Below are positions 50,276 to 58,912 of a stretch of DNA of 64,000 nt, in pieces. The notes beneath the pieces were generated by a model that saw only the letters and a list, made by a program, of their open reading frames with translations, had not been told where the DNA came from and ran no database searches. A program made the position numbers and the translations under genes. Position 1 is the stretch's first letter. Each line of letters starts with the position of its first letter. The stretch is from Streptomyces sp. HNM0575. Its GTDB lineage: Bacteria > Actinomycetota > Actinomycetes > Streptomycetales > Streptomycetaceae. The stretch spans positions 124,001-188,000 of the forward strand of contig NZ_JAASAG010000006.1 of the NCBI RefSeq assembly GCF_012726265.1, written 5' to 3'.

Positions 50276-51025
50276 ATGTCGACACCCCATGCCGCACCTC
50301 CGCAAGGGCCCTCGCCGATGAGGCGGCTCGGAGCACTGGCGCGCTTTCCGCTGGGCGTGCTGGTGGTGTCGTGGCAGTACCTGTGGCGCGTGACGGCCCT
50401 GCACCGCGGCGAGGCGCCCGGCGACGCCGGCGATCTGCCGCCCGGACTGCCCGCGGAACTCCGCGACGAGCGCTCCAAGCCCCTCGCGGACGGCACGGGC
50501 CCGATGTTCCACCGCCGCTTCACCGTGCGCATCGAAGGCTCGTCGATGACTCCCGCGGAGCTGATCGGGGCGGTGACGTCGAATCTCAACCGGATCGCCC
50601 CGTCGACCGTCGCCGTCTTCCACAAGACCCGCGGCGGCGACGGACCGCCGTGCGTGGGCGACGAGTACCGGGTGCAGATGCCGGGGCCGTGGGACGGGCC
50701 GGTGCGCGTCGTGCACAGCGACCCGGTCTCCTTCCGCTTCGGCACGCTCCAGGGGCATCTGGAGGCGGGGCAGATCGAGTTCCGGGCCGGCGAAGCCGCG
50801 GACGGCGGGCTGGAGTTCACGATCGAGGCCTGGTCGCGTGCGGGCGACCGGCTGGCGGATCTGCTCTACGGGCGGCTGCGGGTGGCAAAGGAGATGCAGT
50901 TCAACATGTGGGTGCACTTCTGCCTGCGGGCGGCCGCGGTCTCCGGCGGGCGCTCCGCGGGCGGCGTGCACATCGACACCCGCAGCATCCCCGAGGAGCT
51001 GTGCCGCCGGGCTGCGGCCGTGTGA
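50276..51025 (+). CDS. DUF1990 protein (paralogue B)
   Basis: The 249-residue protein shares the fold signature FGTLQGHLEAGQIEFRAGEA with paralogue A. It differs at the start: a hydrophobic-like LGALARFPLGVLVVSWQYLW segment (about residues 18-37) may anchor it to the membrane. The ligand-binding domain follows (MFHRRFTVRIEGSSMTPAEL). DUF1990 function is unknown; the pair suggests related ligand-handling roles. ATG at 50276 is used; a start at 50315 (after GGGC) is an alternative but removes conserved residues. Divergent from the small membrane-protein gene. Confidence 0.8.
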   Translation: MSTPHAAPPQGPSPMRRLGALARFPLGVLVVSWQYLWRVTALHRGEAPGDAGDLPPGLPAELRDERSKPLADGTGPMFHRRFTVRIEGSSMTPAELIGAVTSNLNRIAPSTVAVFHKTRGGDGPPCVGDEYRVQMPGPWDGPVRVVHSDPVSFRFGTLQGHLEAGQIEFRAGEAADGGLEFTIEAWSRAGDRLADLLYGRLRVAKEMQFNMWVHFCLRAAAVSGGRSAGGVHIDTRSIPEELCRRAAAV

Positions 51026-51153
51026 GCACCGGGCCCCGGCGGCCCGGACCGGATCCCGTGAGGCTCCTCCCCGTACGGGACCGGCGGGCCGAAGAGCCCC
51101 GTATCGCCAGGTGAGGGTGCCCTTCCGGGGCCCTCAGCGTGCACGCTTGACCC

Positions 51154-54100
51154 ATGGCAGAGGCACACGCGCGCACAGCGGCACAGTCAGCACAGGAACA
51201 GGCACGGGCACAGGCACGGGCACAGGCGGGGACAGGGGCGGGAACGGCGGCGGAGGCGACCGCCGCGCGTACTCAGGCGCGCGAGCTCGAACGGGCGCTG
51301 CGCGAGGCGGTGCCCGGCGGTGACATCGGCTTCGGCACGGGCACGCGCTCGCTCTTCACGATGGACGCCTCGAACTACCGGCGCGTACCGGTGGGCGTGG
51401 TCGCACCCCGCGACCGCGACGACGTGGAGGCGGTGCTCGCCGTCTGCCGCGAACAGGGCGTGCCCGTCGTGGCGCGCGGCGCCGGCACGTCCATCGCGGG
51501 ACAGGCCACCGGCACCGGCGTGGTGCTCGACTTCACACGGCACATGGACCGCATCGAGTCCGTCGACCCGGAGACGCGCACCGCGCTCGTGCAGCCCGGA
51601 GTGATCCTCGACCGGCTGCGGGACGCCGCGGCACCGCACGGACTGACCTTCGGCCCCGATCCGTCCACGCACAGCCGCTGCACCCTCGGCGGGATGATCG
51701 GCAACAACTCGTGCGGCTCGCACTCCGTCGCCTGGGGCACGACGGCCGACAACGTACGGGAGCTGGAGGTCACCGGCTACGGCGGGCAGCGGATGACGCT
51801 CGCCCCCGGTGGCGAGGGAGTGCCCGAGCCGCTGCGCGAGGAGGTGCGCGCCCTGGTGAGCGGCGAGCTGTCGCGGCTGCGCACCGGCTTCCCCGAACTG
51901 CCGCGCCGCATCTCGGGTTACGCCCTGGACGAGCTGCTGCCCGAGAAGGGCGAGGACTGGGCGAGGGTCTTCACCGGCAGCGAGGGCACGCTGGGCGTGC
52001 TGACGCGGGCCAGGGTCGGGCTGGTTCCGGTTCCGGGGGCGCGGGTGCTGGCGGTGCTCGGTTACGCGGACGAGAGCGCGGCCGCGGAGGCCGCCGCGGG
52101 TCTGCTCGCGCACGGGCCGCTGACCGTCGAGGGCATGGCGAACGACCTGGTCTCCGACGCGGCGCGGGCCGATCTGCCGCGCGGCGGCGCCTGGCTGTTC
52201 GTCGAGGTCGGGGGCGACGACGAGGCGCACGCGCGCTCCCGCGCGGAGGAGCTGTGCCGCGCGGCGGCGGACGGCACCACCGACCACCGGCTCGTCGTGG
52301 CGCCCGCGGCGCAGCGCGCGCTGTGGCGCATCCGCGAGGACGCCTCGGGCACGGCGACCCGGCTCGGGGACACGGAGGCGTGGCCCGGCTGGGAGGACTG
52401 CGCCGTGCCGCCGCCCCGACTGGGCGCGTATCTGCGGGACTTCAGGGCACTGCTGGACCAACACGGGCTGCGGGGGCTGCCGTACGGGCACTTCGGGGAC
52501 GGCTGCATCCATGTGCGCATCGACTTCGATCTGATGGACGACGCCGGGATCCGGCGCTTCCGTGCCTTCTCGGCGGACCTGGCGGACCTGGTCGTCGCAC
52601 ACGGCGGCTCGCTCTCCGGCGAGCACGGCGACGGGCAGGCGCGGGCGGAGCTGCTGCCGCGGATGTACGGGGAGGAGATGGTCGGCCTCTTCGGACGCTT
52701 CAAGGACCTGTGGGACCCGTCGGGCGGGCTCAACCCGGGGATGCTGGTGCGTCCCGCGCGCATCGACGAGAACCTGCGCTTCGCGCCGCTGCCGCGCGAG
52801 CCGGTGGACGTCGAGTTCGGCTATCCGCACGACGGCGGCGACTTCTCGGCGGCGGTACGGCGCTGTGTGGGCGTCGCCAAGTGCCGTAACACGGAGGCCG
52901 GTTCGAGCGTGATGTGCCCGTCCTTCCGGGCCACCGGCGAGGAGCGGCACTCCACGCGGGGCCGCGCCCGGCTGCTGCACGAGATGCTCGCGGGCGAAGT
53001 GGTCACGGACGGCTGGCGGTCGGAGGAGGTCCGCGAGGCCCTCGACCTGTGCCTGTCGTGCAAGGGCTGCCGCAGCGACTGCCCGGTCTCCGTCGACATG
53101 GCCACATACAAGGCCGAGTTCATGCACCACCACTACGAGGGCAGGCGCCGCCCGATGGCGCACTACTCGATGGGGCGGCTGCCGCAGTGGCTGCGGCTCG
53201 CGGCGGCGAGCCGCACGGTGCCGCTGCTCAACGCGGCGGCGCGGGTAGGGCCGTTGGCGGCACTGGCGAAGCGGCTCGGCGGGCTCGCGCCGGAGCGGGC
53301 GATCCCGCCGCTGGCGCGGGTGCCCTTCACGCGGTGGTGGAAGCGGCGCGGTTCGGGTCCCGGTGCGGGTACGGCCTCCGGTTCCGGTGCGGGTGCCGAT
53401 GCGGGTGCGGCCTCCGGTGCCGGTGCGGGTTTCGGCGCGGCTGCGGGCGGTGCCGCCGAAGCCGCCGCCGGCCCTGAGGCAGCCGCCGACGGCGCCGCCC
53501 GCGAGATCGTGCTGTGGCCCGACACCTTCACCAACTACCTGTCTCCGGAGGCCGGTTCGGCTGCCGTGCGGGTGCTGGAGGACGCCGGGCTGCGGGTGAG
53601 CGTCCCGGACGGGCAGGTCTGCTGCGGCCTCACCTACGTCTCCACCGGCCAGCTCGACCAGGCCCGTGCCGTCATGCGCCGCACGCTGGACCGCGTACAG
53701 CCCGCCCTGGACGCGGGGCTGCCGGTGACCGTGCTGGAGCCGCCGTGCGCCGCGGCGCTGCGCACCGACGTTCCGGAGCTGCTGGGCGACGACCCGCGTG
53801 CGCGGCAACTCGCGGACTCCGTACGGACCTTCGCGCAGACCCTCGAGGAGTACGCGCCCGGGTGGCGGCCGCCGCGCGTGGACCGTCCCGTCGCCGGTCA
53901 GACCCACTGCCATCAGCACGCCGTCATCGGGGACGCCGAGGACCGGCGGCTGCGTGAACGGGCAGGCCTGACCGGGGAGTTGAGCAAGGGCTGCTGCGGA
54001 CTCGCGGGCAACTTCGGTTTCGAGAAGGGGCACTTCGAGGTGTCCGCGGCGTGCGCCGAGGATCAACTGCTGCCCGCCGTAAGGGAGGCCGGGCCGGACG

Positions 54101-54234
54101 CGGAGCTGCTGGCCGACGGCTACTCGTGCCGTACGCAGCTGGAGCAGCTGGGCGGGCACCGCAGCCGTCATCTGGCGGAGGTGCTCGCGGAAGGACTGGA
54201 GCGGGCGGAGGCGCGCCGCGGGGAGGAGCAGTAA
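51154..54234 (+). CDS. FAD-linked oxidase and Fe-S fusion protein (GlcD-GlcF / D-2-hydroxyacid dehydrogenase type)
   Basis: This 1026-residue fusion has an FAD_binding_4 domain (VPVVARGAGTSIAGQATGTG, about residues 105-124) and a GlcD-like cap ending in HFGDGCIHVRIDFDL. It has an Fe-S module with CLSCKGCRSDCP typical of a [4Fe-4S] ferredoxin-like site and GlcF-like CCG domains (QVCCGLTYVSTGQ; KGCCGLAGNFGFEKGHFE). It should oxidise D-lactate, glycolate or a related 2-hydroxy acid and pass electrons to menaquinone. The first 50 residues and a linker (about 730-785) are Ala/Gly repeat insertions from minisatellite-like DNA. ATG at 51154 is the start. No transporter or regulator is adjacent. Confidence 0.9.
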   Translation: MAEAHARTAAQSAQEQARAQARAQAGTGAGTAAEATAARTQARELERALREAVPGGDIGFGTGTRSLFTMDASNYRRVPVGVVAPRDRDDVEAVLAVCREQGVPVVARGAGTSIAGQATGTGVVLDFTRHMDRIESVDPETRTALVQPGVILDRLRDAAAPHGLTFGPDPSTHSRCTLGGMIGNNSCGSHSVAWGTTADNVRELEVTGYGGQRMTLAPGGEGVPEPLREEVRALVSGELSRLRTGFPELPRRISGYALDELLPEKGEDWARVFTGSEGTLGVLTRARVGLVPVPGARVLAVLGYADESAAAEAAAGLLAHGPLTVEGMANDLVSDAARADLPRGGAWLFVEVGGDDEAHARSRAEELCRAAADGTTDHRLVVAPAAQRALWRIREDASGTATRLGDTEAWPGWEDCAVPPPRLGAYLRDFRALLDQHGLRGLPYGHFGDGCIHVRIDFDLMDDAGIRRFRAFSADLADLVVAHGGSLSGEHGDGQARAELLPRMYGEEMVGLFGRFKDLWDPSGGLNPGMLVRPARIDENLRFAPLPREPVDVEFGYPHDGGDFSAAVRRCVGVAKCRNTEAGSSVMCPSFRATGEERHSTRGRARLLHEMLAGEVVTDGWRSEEVREALDLCLSCKGCRSDCPVSVDMATYKAEFMHHHYEGRRRPMAHYSMGRLPQWLRLAAASRTVPLLNAAARVGPLAALAKRLGGLAPERAIPPLARVPFTRWWKRRGSGPGAGTASGSGAGADAGAASGAGAGFGAAAGGAAEAAAGPEAAADGAAREIVLWPDTFTNYLSPEAGSAAVRVLEDAGLRVSVPDGQVCCGLTYVSTGQLDQARAVMRRTLDRVQPALDAGLPVTVLEPPCAAALRTDVPELLGDDPRARQLADSVRTFAQTLEEYAPGWRPPRVDRPVAGQTHCHQHAVIGDAEDRRLRERAGLTGELSKGCCGLAGNFGFEKGHFEVSAACAEDQLLPAVREAGPDAELLADGYSCRTQLEQLGGHRSRHLAEVLAEGLERAEARRGEEQ

Positions 54235-54287
54235 GGAGACGGACCCTGGGCGCGGGGAGGGGGCGGCCGGGCGCCCCGAAGAGTAAT

Positions 54288-54301
54288 GCAAGCACGCTTG
54301 C
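54288..54301. promoter_or_regulatory. candidate TetR-type operator upstream of the AtuA operon
   Basis: GCAAGCACGCTTGC has perfect 6-bp arms around two bases. It lies 53 nt beyond the previous gene and 321 nt before the TIGR03084 start. A T-rich stretch GTTTTTCC follows, so it could also end the previous transcript, but a two-base loop is too tight for a terminator. TetR regulators of acyl-CoA metabolism often bind such AAGC...GCTT dyads. Confidence 0.55.
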
Positions 54302-54622
54302 TTGTTTTTCCTCGCGCTGTCACGCTCAATGGGTGCCGGACGGGCGCGAGTCCGAGTCCGGCTGCGAGTACGCGTACGGGCACCGGCGTCCGCGGGCGCG
54401 GTGCCGGTATGCGGTCGGCGCACGGCTGGTATACGGCCCGCGTACGGCCGCCGCACGGTCGGCATGCAGTCGGCACGCGGCCCGTGTGCGGGCCCGTGTG
54501 CGGGCCGGTATGCGGGCGGCGCGCGGCTCGCGGACGGCTGGTGCACGACCGGTATACGACACATATGCGCTGGTCACGCCGGGCGGGAGCCCGGGGCGGT
54601 GGCGGAAAGGGACGGGCGCGGG
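54302..54622. other. 321-nt leader of the AtuA operon, low-complexity
   Basis: No gene is supported. The tract from 54380 to 54560 has many short GGTATACGG/CGGTATGCGG-like words and GCGGGCCGTGTGCGG repeats, so several reading frames are open without being genes. No clear promoter was identified. The start of the TIGR03084 gene has AAAGGGAC about 11 nt upstream. Confidence 0.5.
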
Positions 54623-55432
54623 ATGGCGGACGACGCCGGAGACGTGACGGGAGCGGTCCTCGCGGACCTCCGGGACGAGGGCGAGGCCCTGGAAGGGCTG
54701 GTCGCCGGGCTCGACGCCAAGGAGTGGGCCCTGCCGACGCCCGCGCCCCGCTGGACCGTGGCCCACCAGATCGCCCATCTCGCTTGGACCGACGAGCAGA
54801 CGCTGCTGGCCGCGACCGACGAACCAGCCTTCCGCGACGCCTCGCAGGCGGCGCTCGCCTCGCCCGGCACCTTCGTCGACGAGGGCGCGGAGACGGGCGC
54901 CGCGCAGCCGCCCGCCGTCCTGCTGGAGCGCTGGCGTGCCGGGCGGGACGAACTGCTGCGGGTGCTCGGCGAGTTGCCGAAGGGGCGGCGGATCCCGTGG
55001 TACGGCCCGTCGATGAGCGCCGCGGGCATGGCCACCGCGCGGATCATGGAGACCTGGGCGCACGGCGAGGACGTGGCCGACGCGCTCGGTGTGCCGCGCC
55101 TTCCGACGGAGCGGCTGCGTCATGTCGTACGGATCGGCGTGCGGGCACGGGACTTCGCCTACGCCGTGCGCGGGCTCCAGCCGCCGGGGGAGCCGTTCCG
55201 CGTCGAACTGAAAGGCCCCGGCGGCGAGTTGTGGACCCACGGCCCGCAGGACGCGGCGCAGCGCGTGACCGGTGACGCCGTCGGCTTCTGCCGCCTGGTG
55301 ACGCAGCGGATACACCGCGACGACGCGCGCGTACGGGCCGAAGGGGCCGACGCGCAGCGGTGGCTGGAGATCGCGCAGGCCTTCGCGGGACCGCCCGGAG
55401 AGGGGCGCGCACGCAAGGAGGAGCAGCTGTGA
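54623..55432 (+). CDS. TIGR03084-family metal-binding protein (DinB/MDMPI-like)
   Basis: The 269-residue protein has the DinB-like four-helix start: DLRDEGEALEGLVAGLDAKEW (about 16-36) and RWTVAHQIAHLAWTDEQTLL with the metal-binding histidines at about 47 and 51. A third histidine lies in METWAHGEDVADALGV. TIGR03084 proteins occur next to AtuA-type genes in actinomycetes; a metal-dependent isomerase or thiol transferase role is conceivable, but the function is unknown. ATG at 54623 is the best start. Stop overlaps the AtuA start as GTGA. Confidence 0.85.
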   Translation: MADDAGDVTGAVLADLRDEGEALEGLVAGLDAKEWALPTPAPRWTVAHQIAHLAWTDEQTLLAATDEPAFRDASQAALASPGTFVDEGAETGAAQPPAVLLERWRAGRDELLRVLGELPKGRRIPWYGPSMSAAGMATARIMETWAHGEDVADALGVPRLPTERLRHVVRIGVRARDFAYAVRGLQPPGEPFRVELKGPGGELWTHGPQDAAQRVTGDAVGFCRLVTQRIHRDDARVRAEGADAQRWLEIAQAFAGPPGEGRARKEEQL

Positions 55433-57249
55433 GCGCCGGGGCGGGCAGCGCCCCGGGGACCGGCGGCGCCCAGGCAGGCGGGGGCGCCCCGGGCATCGGC
55501 GCCGACGCGGACGTGCTGCGCGTCGGCAACTGCTCCGGCTTCTACGGCGACCGCTTCGGAGCGATGGAGGAGATGCTCACCGGCGGCGGGCTCGACGTGC
55601 TGACCGGGGACTACCTCGCCGAACTGACCATGCTGATCCTCGGCCGCGACCGGCTGAAGGACCCCTCGCGCGGCTATGCGAAGACCTTCCTGCGGCAGCT
55701 GGAGACCGGGCTGGGCCTCGCGAAGGAGCGCGGGGTGCGGATCGTGGTCAACGCGGGCGGGCTCAATCCGGCCGGACTGGCCGACGCCGTACGGGAGTTG
55801 AGCGAGCGGGCCGGTGTGCCGGCGGCCGTCGCGCATGTGGAGGGCGACGACGTACTGGCACGGGGGCCGTCCGGCGACGCGGCCGGGGGCTGGGGCGAGG
55901 GCGTGCTGACGGCCAACGCGTATCTGGGCGGCGGCGGCATCGCCGAGTGCCTGCGCGCCGGCGCCGACGTCGTCGTGACCGGCAGGGTGACGGACGCCGC
56001 GCTGGTCAGCGGTGCGGCGGCGGCCCACTTCGGCTGGGCGGACGACGACTGGGACGCGCTCGCGGGCGCCGTGATCGCCGGTCACGTGCTGGAGTGCGGC
56101 GCGCAGGCCACCGGCGGCAACTACGCGTTCTTCGCGCAGGAGGGCATCGACGTGACCCGGCCGGGCTTCCCCCTCGCGGAGATCGCGCGGGACGGAAGCT
56201 CCGTCATCACCAAGCATCCCGGCACCGGCGGCGCGGTGACGCCCGGCACGGTCACCGCCCAGCTGCTCTACGAGACGGCGGGCGCCCGCTACGCCGGTCC
56301 GGACGTGACCGCCCGGCTGGACACGGTGCGCCTGTCGGAGGACGGCACGGACCGGGTGCGGATCGACGGCGTACGCGGTGAGGCGCCGCCCCCGGAGCTG
56401 AAGGTCGGCCTGACCCGGATGGGCGGCTGGCGAAACGAGGTCACGTTCGTGCTGACGGGGCTCGACATCGAGGTCAAGGCGGCGCTCGTACGGCGGCAGT
56501 TGGAGGCGCAGCTGTCCGGGCCGGGGGTCCGGCGCCCGGCGGAGGTGAGCTGGACCCTCGCGCGCACCGACCACGCGGACGCGCCCGTGCAGGAGGAGGC
56601 CAGTGCGCTGCTGCGGCTGACGGTGCGCGACCCGGACGAGGCGGCCGTCGGGCGGGCGGTGAGCGGGGCGGCGATCGAGCTGGCGCTGGCCAGCTTCCCC
56701 GGGTTCCATGTGACGGCGCCGCCCGGAAAGGGCTCTCCGTACGGGGTGTTCGAGGCCGCGTGGGAGGACGCGGCGAGCGTGCCGCACGTGGCGGTGCTGC
56801 CCGGCGCGGAGAGGGTGGACGTACCGCCGCCGCCGAAGACGCAGCGCCTGGAGCCCGTCGAAGAGCCGCCGCTGCCCGAACCGTTGCCCGATCCGCTCCC
56901 GGAAGCGTACGGGCGGCCGCGCCGGACTCCGCTGGGCGCGCTGGCCGGTGCGCGCAGCGGCGACAAGGGCGGCAGCGCGAACGTGGGCGTGTGGGTGCGT
57001 ACGGACGAGGCGTGGCGGTGGTTGGTGCATGCGCTGACAGTTGATGAAATTTGTCATCTGCTACCTGAAATCCGTCATCTGACAGTCACCAGGCACGTCC
57101 TCCCCGATCTCCGCGCGCTCAACTTCACCGTCGACGGCCTCCTCGGCGAGGGCGTCGCCTCCCAGGCCCGCTTCGACCCGCAGGCCAAGGCCCTCGGGGA
57201 GTGGCTGCGTTCACGAATGACGGACATCCCGGAAGGACTTCTCCCGTGA
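55429..57249 (+). CDS. AtuA-family (DUF1446) acyclic terpene utilisation protein
   Basis: This 606-residue protein belongs to the AtuA/DUF1446 family: DVLRVGNCSGFYGDRFGAME (about residues 24-43), LTGDYLAELTMLILGRDR and KTFLRQLETGLGLAKERGVR. A GGLNPAGLADAVREL region and ECGAQATGGNYAFF follow. In Pseudomonas citronellolis and P. aeruginosa the atu genes break down citronellol and geraniol; the AtuA reaction is not established. The C-terminal 100 residues fit the extra AtuA-like domain (GARSGDKGGSANVGVWVRTD). GTG at 55429 overlaps the previous stop and the final codons overlap the carboxylase start, both as GTGA. A 30-residue Gly/Ala-rich N-terminus is not conserved. Confidence 0.88.
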   Translation: MSAGAGSAPGTGGAQAGGGAPGIGADADVLRVGNCSGFYGDRFGAMEEMLTGGGLDVLTGDYLAELTMLILGRDRLKDPSRGYAKTFLRQLETGLGLAKERGVRIVVNAGGLNPAGLADAVRELSERAGVPAAVAHVEGDDVLARGPSGDAAGGWGEGVLTANAYLGGGGIAECLRAGADVVVTGRVTDAALVSGAAAAHFGWADDDWDALAGAVIAGHVLECGAQATGGNYAFFAQEGIDVTRPGFPLAEIARDGSSVITKHPGTGGAVTPGTVTAQLLYETAGARYAGPDVTARLDTVRLSEDGTDRVRIDGVRGEAPPPELKVGLTRMGGWRNEVTFVLTGLDIEVKAALVRRQLEAQLSGPGVRRPAEVSWTLARTDHADAPVQEEASALLRLTVRDPDEAAVGRAVSGAAIELALASFPGFHVTAPPGKGSPYGVFEAAWEDAASVPHVAVLPGAERVDVPPPPKTQRLEPVEEPPLPEPLPDPLPEAYGRPRRTPLGALAGARSGDKGGSANVGVWVRTDEAWRWLVHALTVDEICHLLPEIRHLTVTRHVLPDLRALNFTVDGLLGEGVASQARFDPQAKALGEWLRSRMTDIPEGLLP

Positions 57250-58847
57250 GTGTGCTGACCTCGGCGCTGGACGTCTCCGGCGCCGACTACGCCGGACACC
57301 GGCAGCAGATGCTCGACCGGATCGCCGAACTGGACGCCGAACTGGCGAAGGCGGTCGCGGGCGGCGGCGAGAAGTACACCGAACGCCACCGCAAACGCGG
57401 CAAGTTGCTCGCCCGCGAGCGCATCGAGCTGCTGCTCGACCCCGACACCCCGTTCCTCGAACTGTCGCCGCTGGCCGGCTGGGGCAGCGACTACACCGTC
57501 GGCGCTTCGCTGGTCACGGGCATCGGCGTCGTCGAGGGCGTCGAGTGCCTGATCACGGCGAACGATCCGACCGTACGGGGCGGCGCCAGCAACCCGTGGA
57601 CGCTGAAGAAGGCGCTGCGCGCCAACGAGATCGCCTACGCCAACCGCCTGCCCTGCATCAGCCTCGTCGAGTCCGGCGGCGCGGATCTGCCCAGCCAGAA
57701 GGAGATCTTCATCCCGGGCGGCGCGCTCTTCCGCGACCTCACCCGGCTGTCGGAGGCCGGAATCCCCACGCTGGCCGTCGTGTTCGGCAATTCGACGGCC
57801 GGGGGCGCCTACGTTCCCGGCATGTCCGACCACGTGATCATGGTCAAGGAGCAGTCGAAGGTCTTCCTCGGCGGCCCGCCGCTGGTGAAGATGGCGACCG
57901 GCGAGGAGGCCGGCGACGAGGAGCTGGGCGGCGCCGACATGCACACCCGCGTCTCTGGGCTCGGCGACTACTTCGCGCTCGACGAGCCGGACGCGCTCCG
58001 CCAGGCCCGCCGCGTCGTCTCCCGTCTCAACTGGCGCAAGGCGCACGGCGGTTCGGCCGGCGTCCCGGCGCCGCCGAAGTACGACGAGGACGAGCTGCTC
58101 GGCGTGGTGCCCGGCGATCTGAAGACGCCGTTCGACCCGCGCGAGGTGATCGCCCGGGTCGTGGACGGCTCCGACTTCGACGAGTTCAAGCCGCGTTACG
58201 GCACGAGCCTCGTCACCGGCTGGGCGCGGCTGCACGGCTATCCGCTGGGCGTGCTCGCCAACGCGCGCGGCGTGCTGTTCAGCGAGGAGTCGCAGAAGGC
58301 CACCCAGTTCATCCAGCTGGCCAACCAGCGCGACATCCCGCTGCTGTTCCTGCACAACACCACCGGCTACATGGTCGGCAAGGAGTACGAGCAGGGCGGC
58401 ATCATCAAGCACGGCGCGATGATGATCAACGCCGTGTCCAACTCGAAGGTGCCGCACCTGTCGGTGCTGATGGGCGCCAGCTACGGGGCGGGCCACTACG
58501 GGATGTGCGGCCGGGCCTACGACCCGAGGTTCCTGTTCGCGTGGCCGAGCGCCAAGTCGGCGGTCATGGGCCCGCAGCAGCTCGCGGGCGTGATGTCGAT
58601 CGTGATGCGGGAGTCGGCCGCGGCGAAGGGCAAGCCGTTCGACGAGGAGGCCGACGCCGGGCTGCGGGCGATGGTCGAGCAGCAGATCGAGGCGGAGTCG
58701 CTGCCGATGTTCCTGTCCGGACGGCTCTACGACGACGGCGTGATCGACCCCCGCGACACCCGCACGGTGCTCGGTCTGTGCCTGTCCTCCATCCACACGG
58801 CTCCGGTCGAGGGCGCGCGCGGCGGCTTCGGCGTCTTCAGGATGTGA
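57246..58847 (+). CDS. acyl-CoA carboxylase beta subunit (methylcrotonyl/geranyl-CoA carboxylase type)
   Basis: The 533-residue carboxyltransferase has the two crotonase-fold halves of the MCC/GCC group. The first has RKRGKLLARERIELLLDPDT (about residues 53-72) and the second FLHNTTGYMVGKEYEQGG, then ASYGAGHYGMCGRAYDPRFL and WPSAKSAVMGPQQLAGVM. It transfers carboxyl from biotin to the gamma carbon of an enoyl-CoA. AtuA next to it favours a geranyl-CoA-like or terpenoid substrate over leucine catabolism, but MCC cannot be excluded. GTG at 57246 overlaps the AtuA stop as GTGA. Forms a complex with the alpha subunit downstream. Confidence 0.92.
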   Translation: MSVLTSALDVSGADYAGHRQQMLDRIAELDAELAKAVAGGGEKYTERHRKRGKLLARERIELLLDPDTPFLELSPLAGWGSDYTVGASLVTGIGVVEGVECLITANDPTVRGGASNPWTLKKALRANEIAYANRLPCISLVESGGADLPSQKEIFIPGGALFRDLTRLSEAGIPTLAVVFGNSTAGGAYVPGMSDHVIMVKEQSKVFLGGPPLVKMATGEEAGDEELGGADMHTRVSGLGDYFALDEPDALRQARRVVSRLNWRKAHGGSAGVPAPPKYDEDELLGVVPGDLKTPFDPREVIARVVDGSDFDEFKPRYGTSLVTGWARLHGYPLGVLANARGVLFSEESQKATQFIQLANQRDIPLLFLHNTTGYMVGKEYEQGGIIKHGAMMINAVSNSKVPHLSVLMGASYGAGHYGMCGRAYDPRFLFAWPSAKSAVMGPQQLAGVMSIVMRESAAAKGKPFDEEADAGLRAMVEQQIEAESLPMFLSGRLYDDGVIDPRDTRTVLGLCLSSIHTAPVEGARGGFGVFRM

Positions 58848-58912
58848 GCGCCGTGACGGCTGCGGGACGTACGGGGAGTGCGAGTGCTGCGATGGGCGGA
58901 GTGGAGCAGAGA

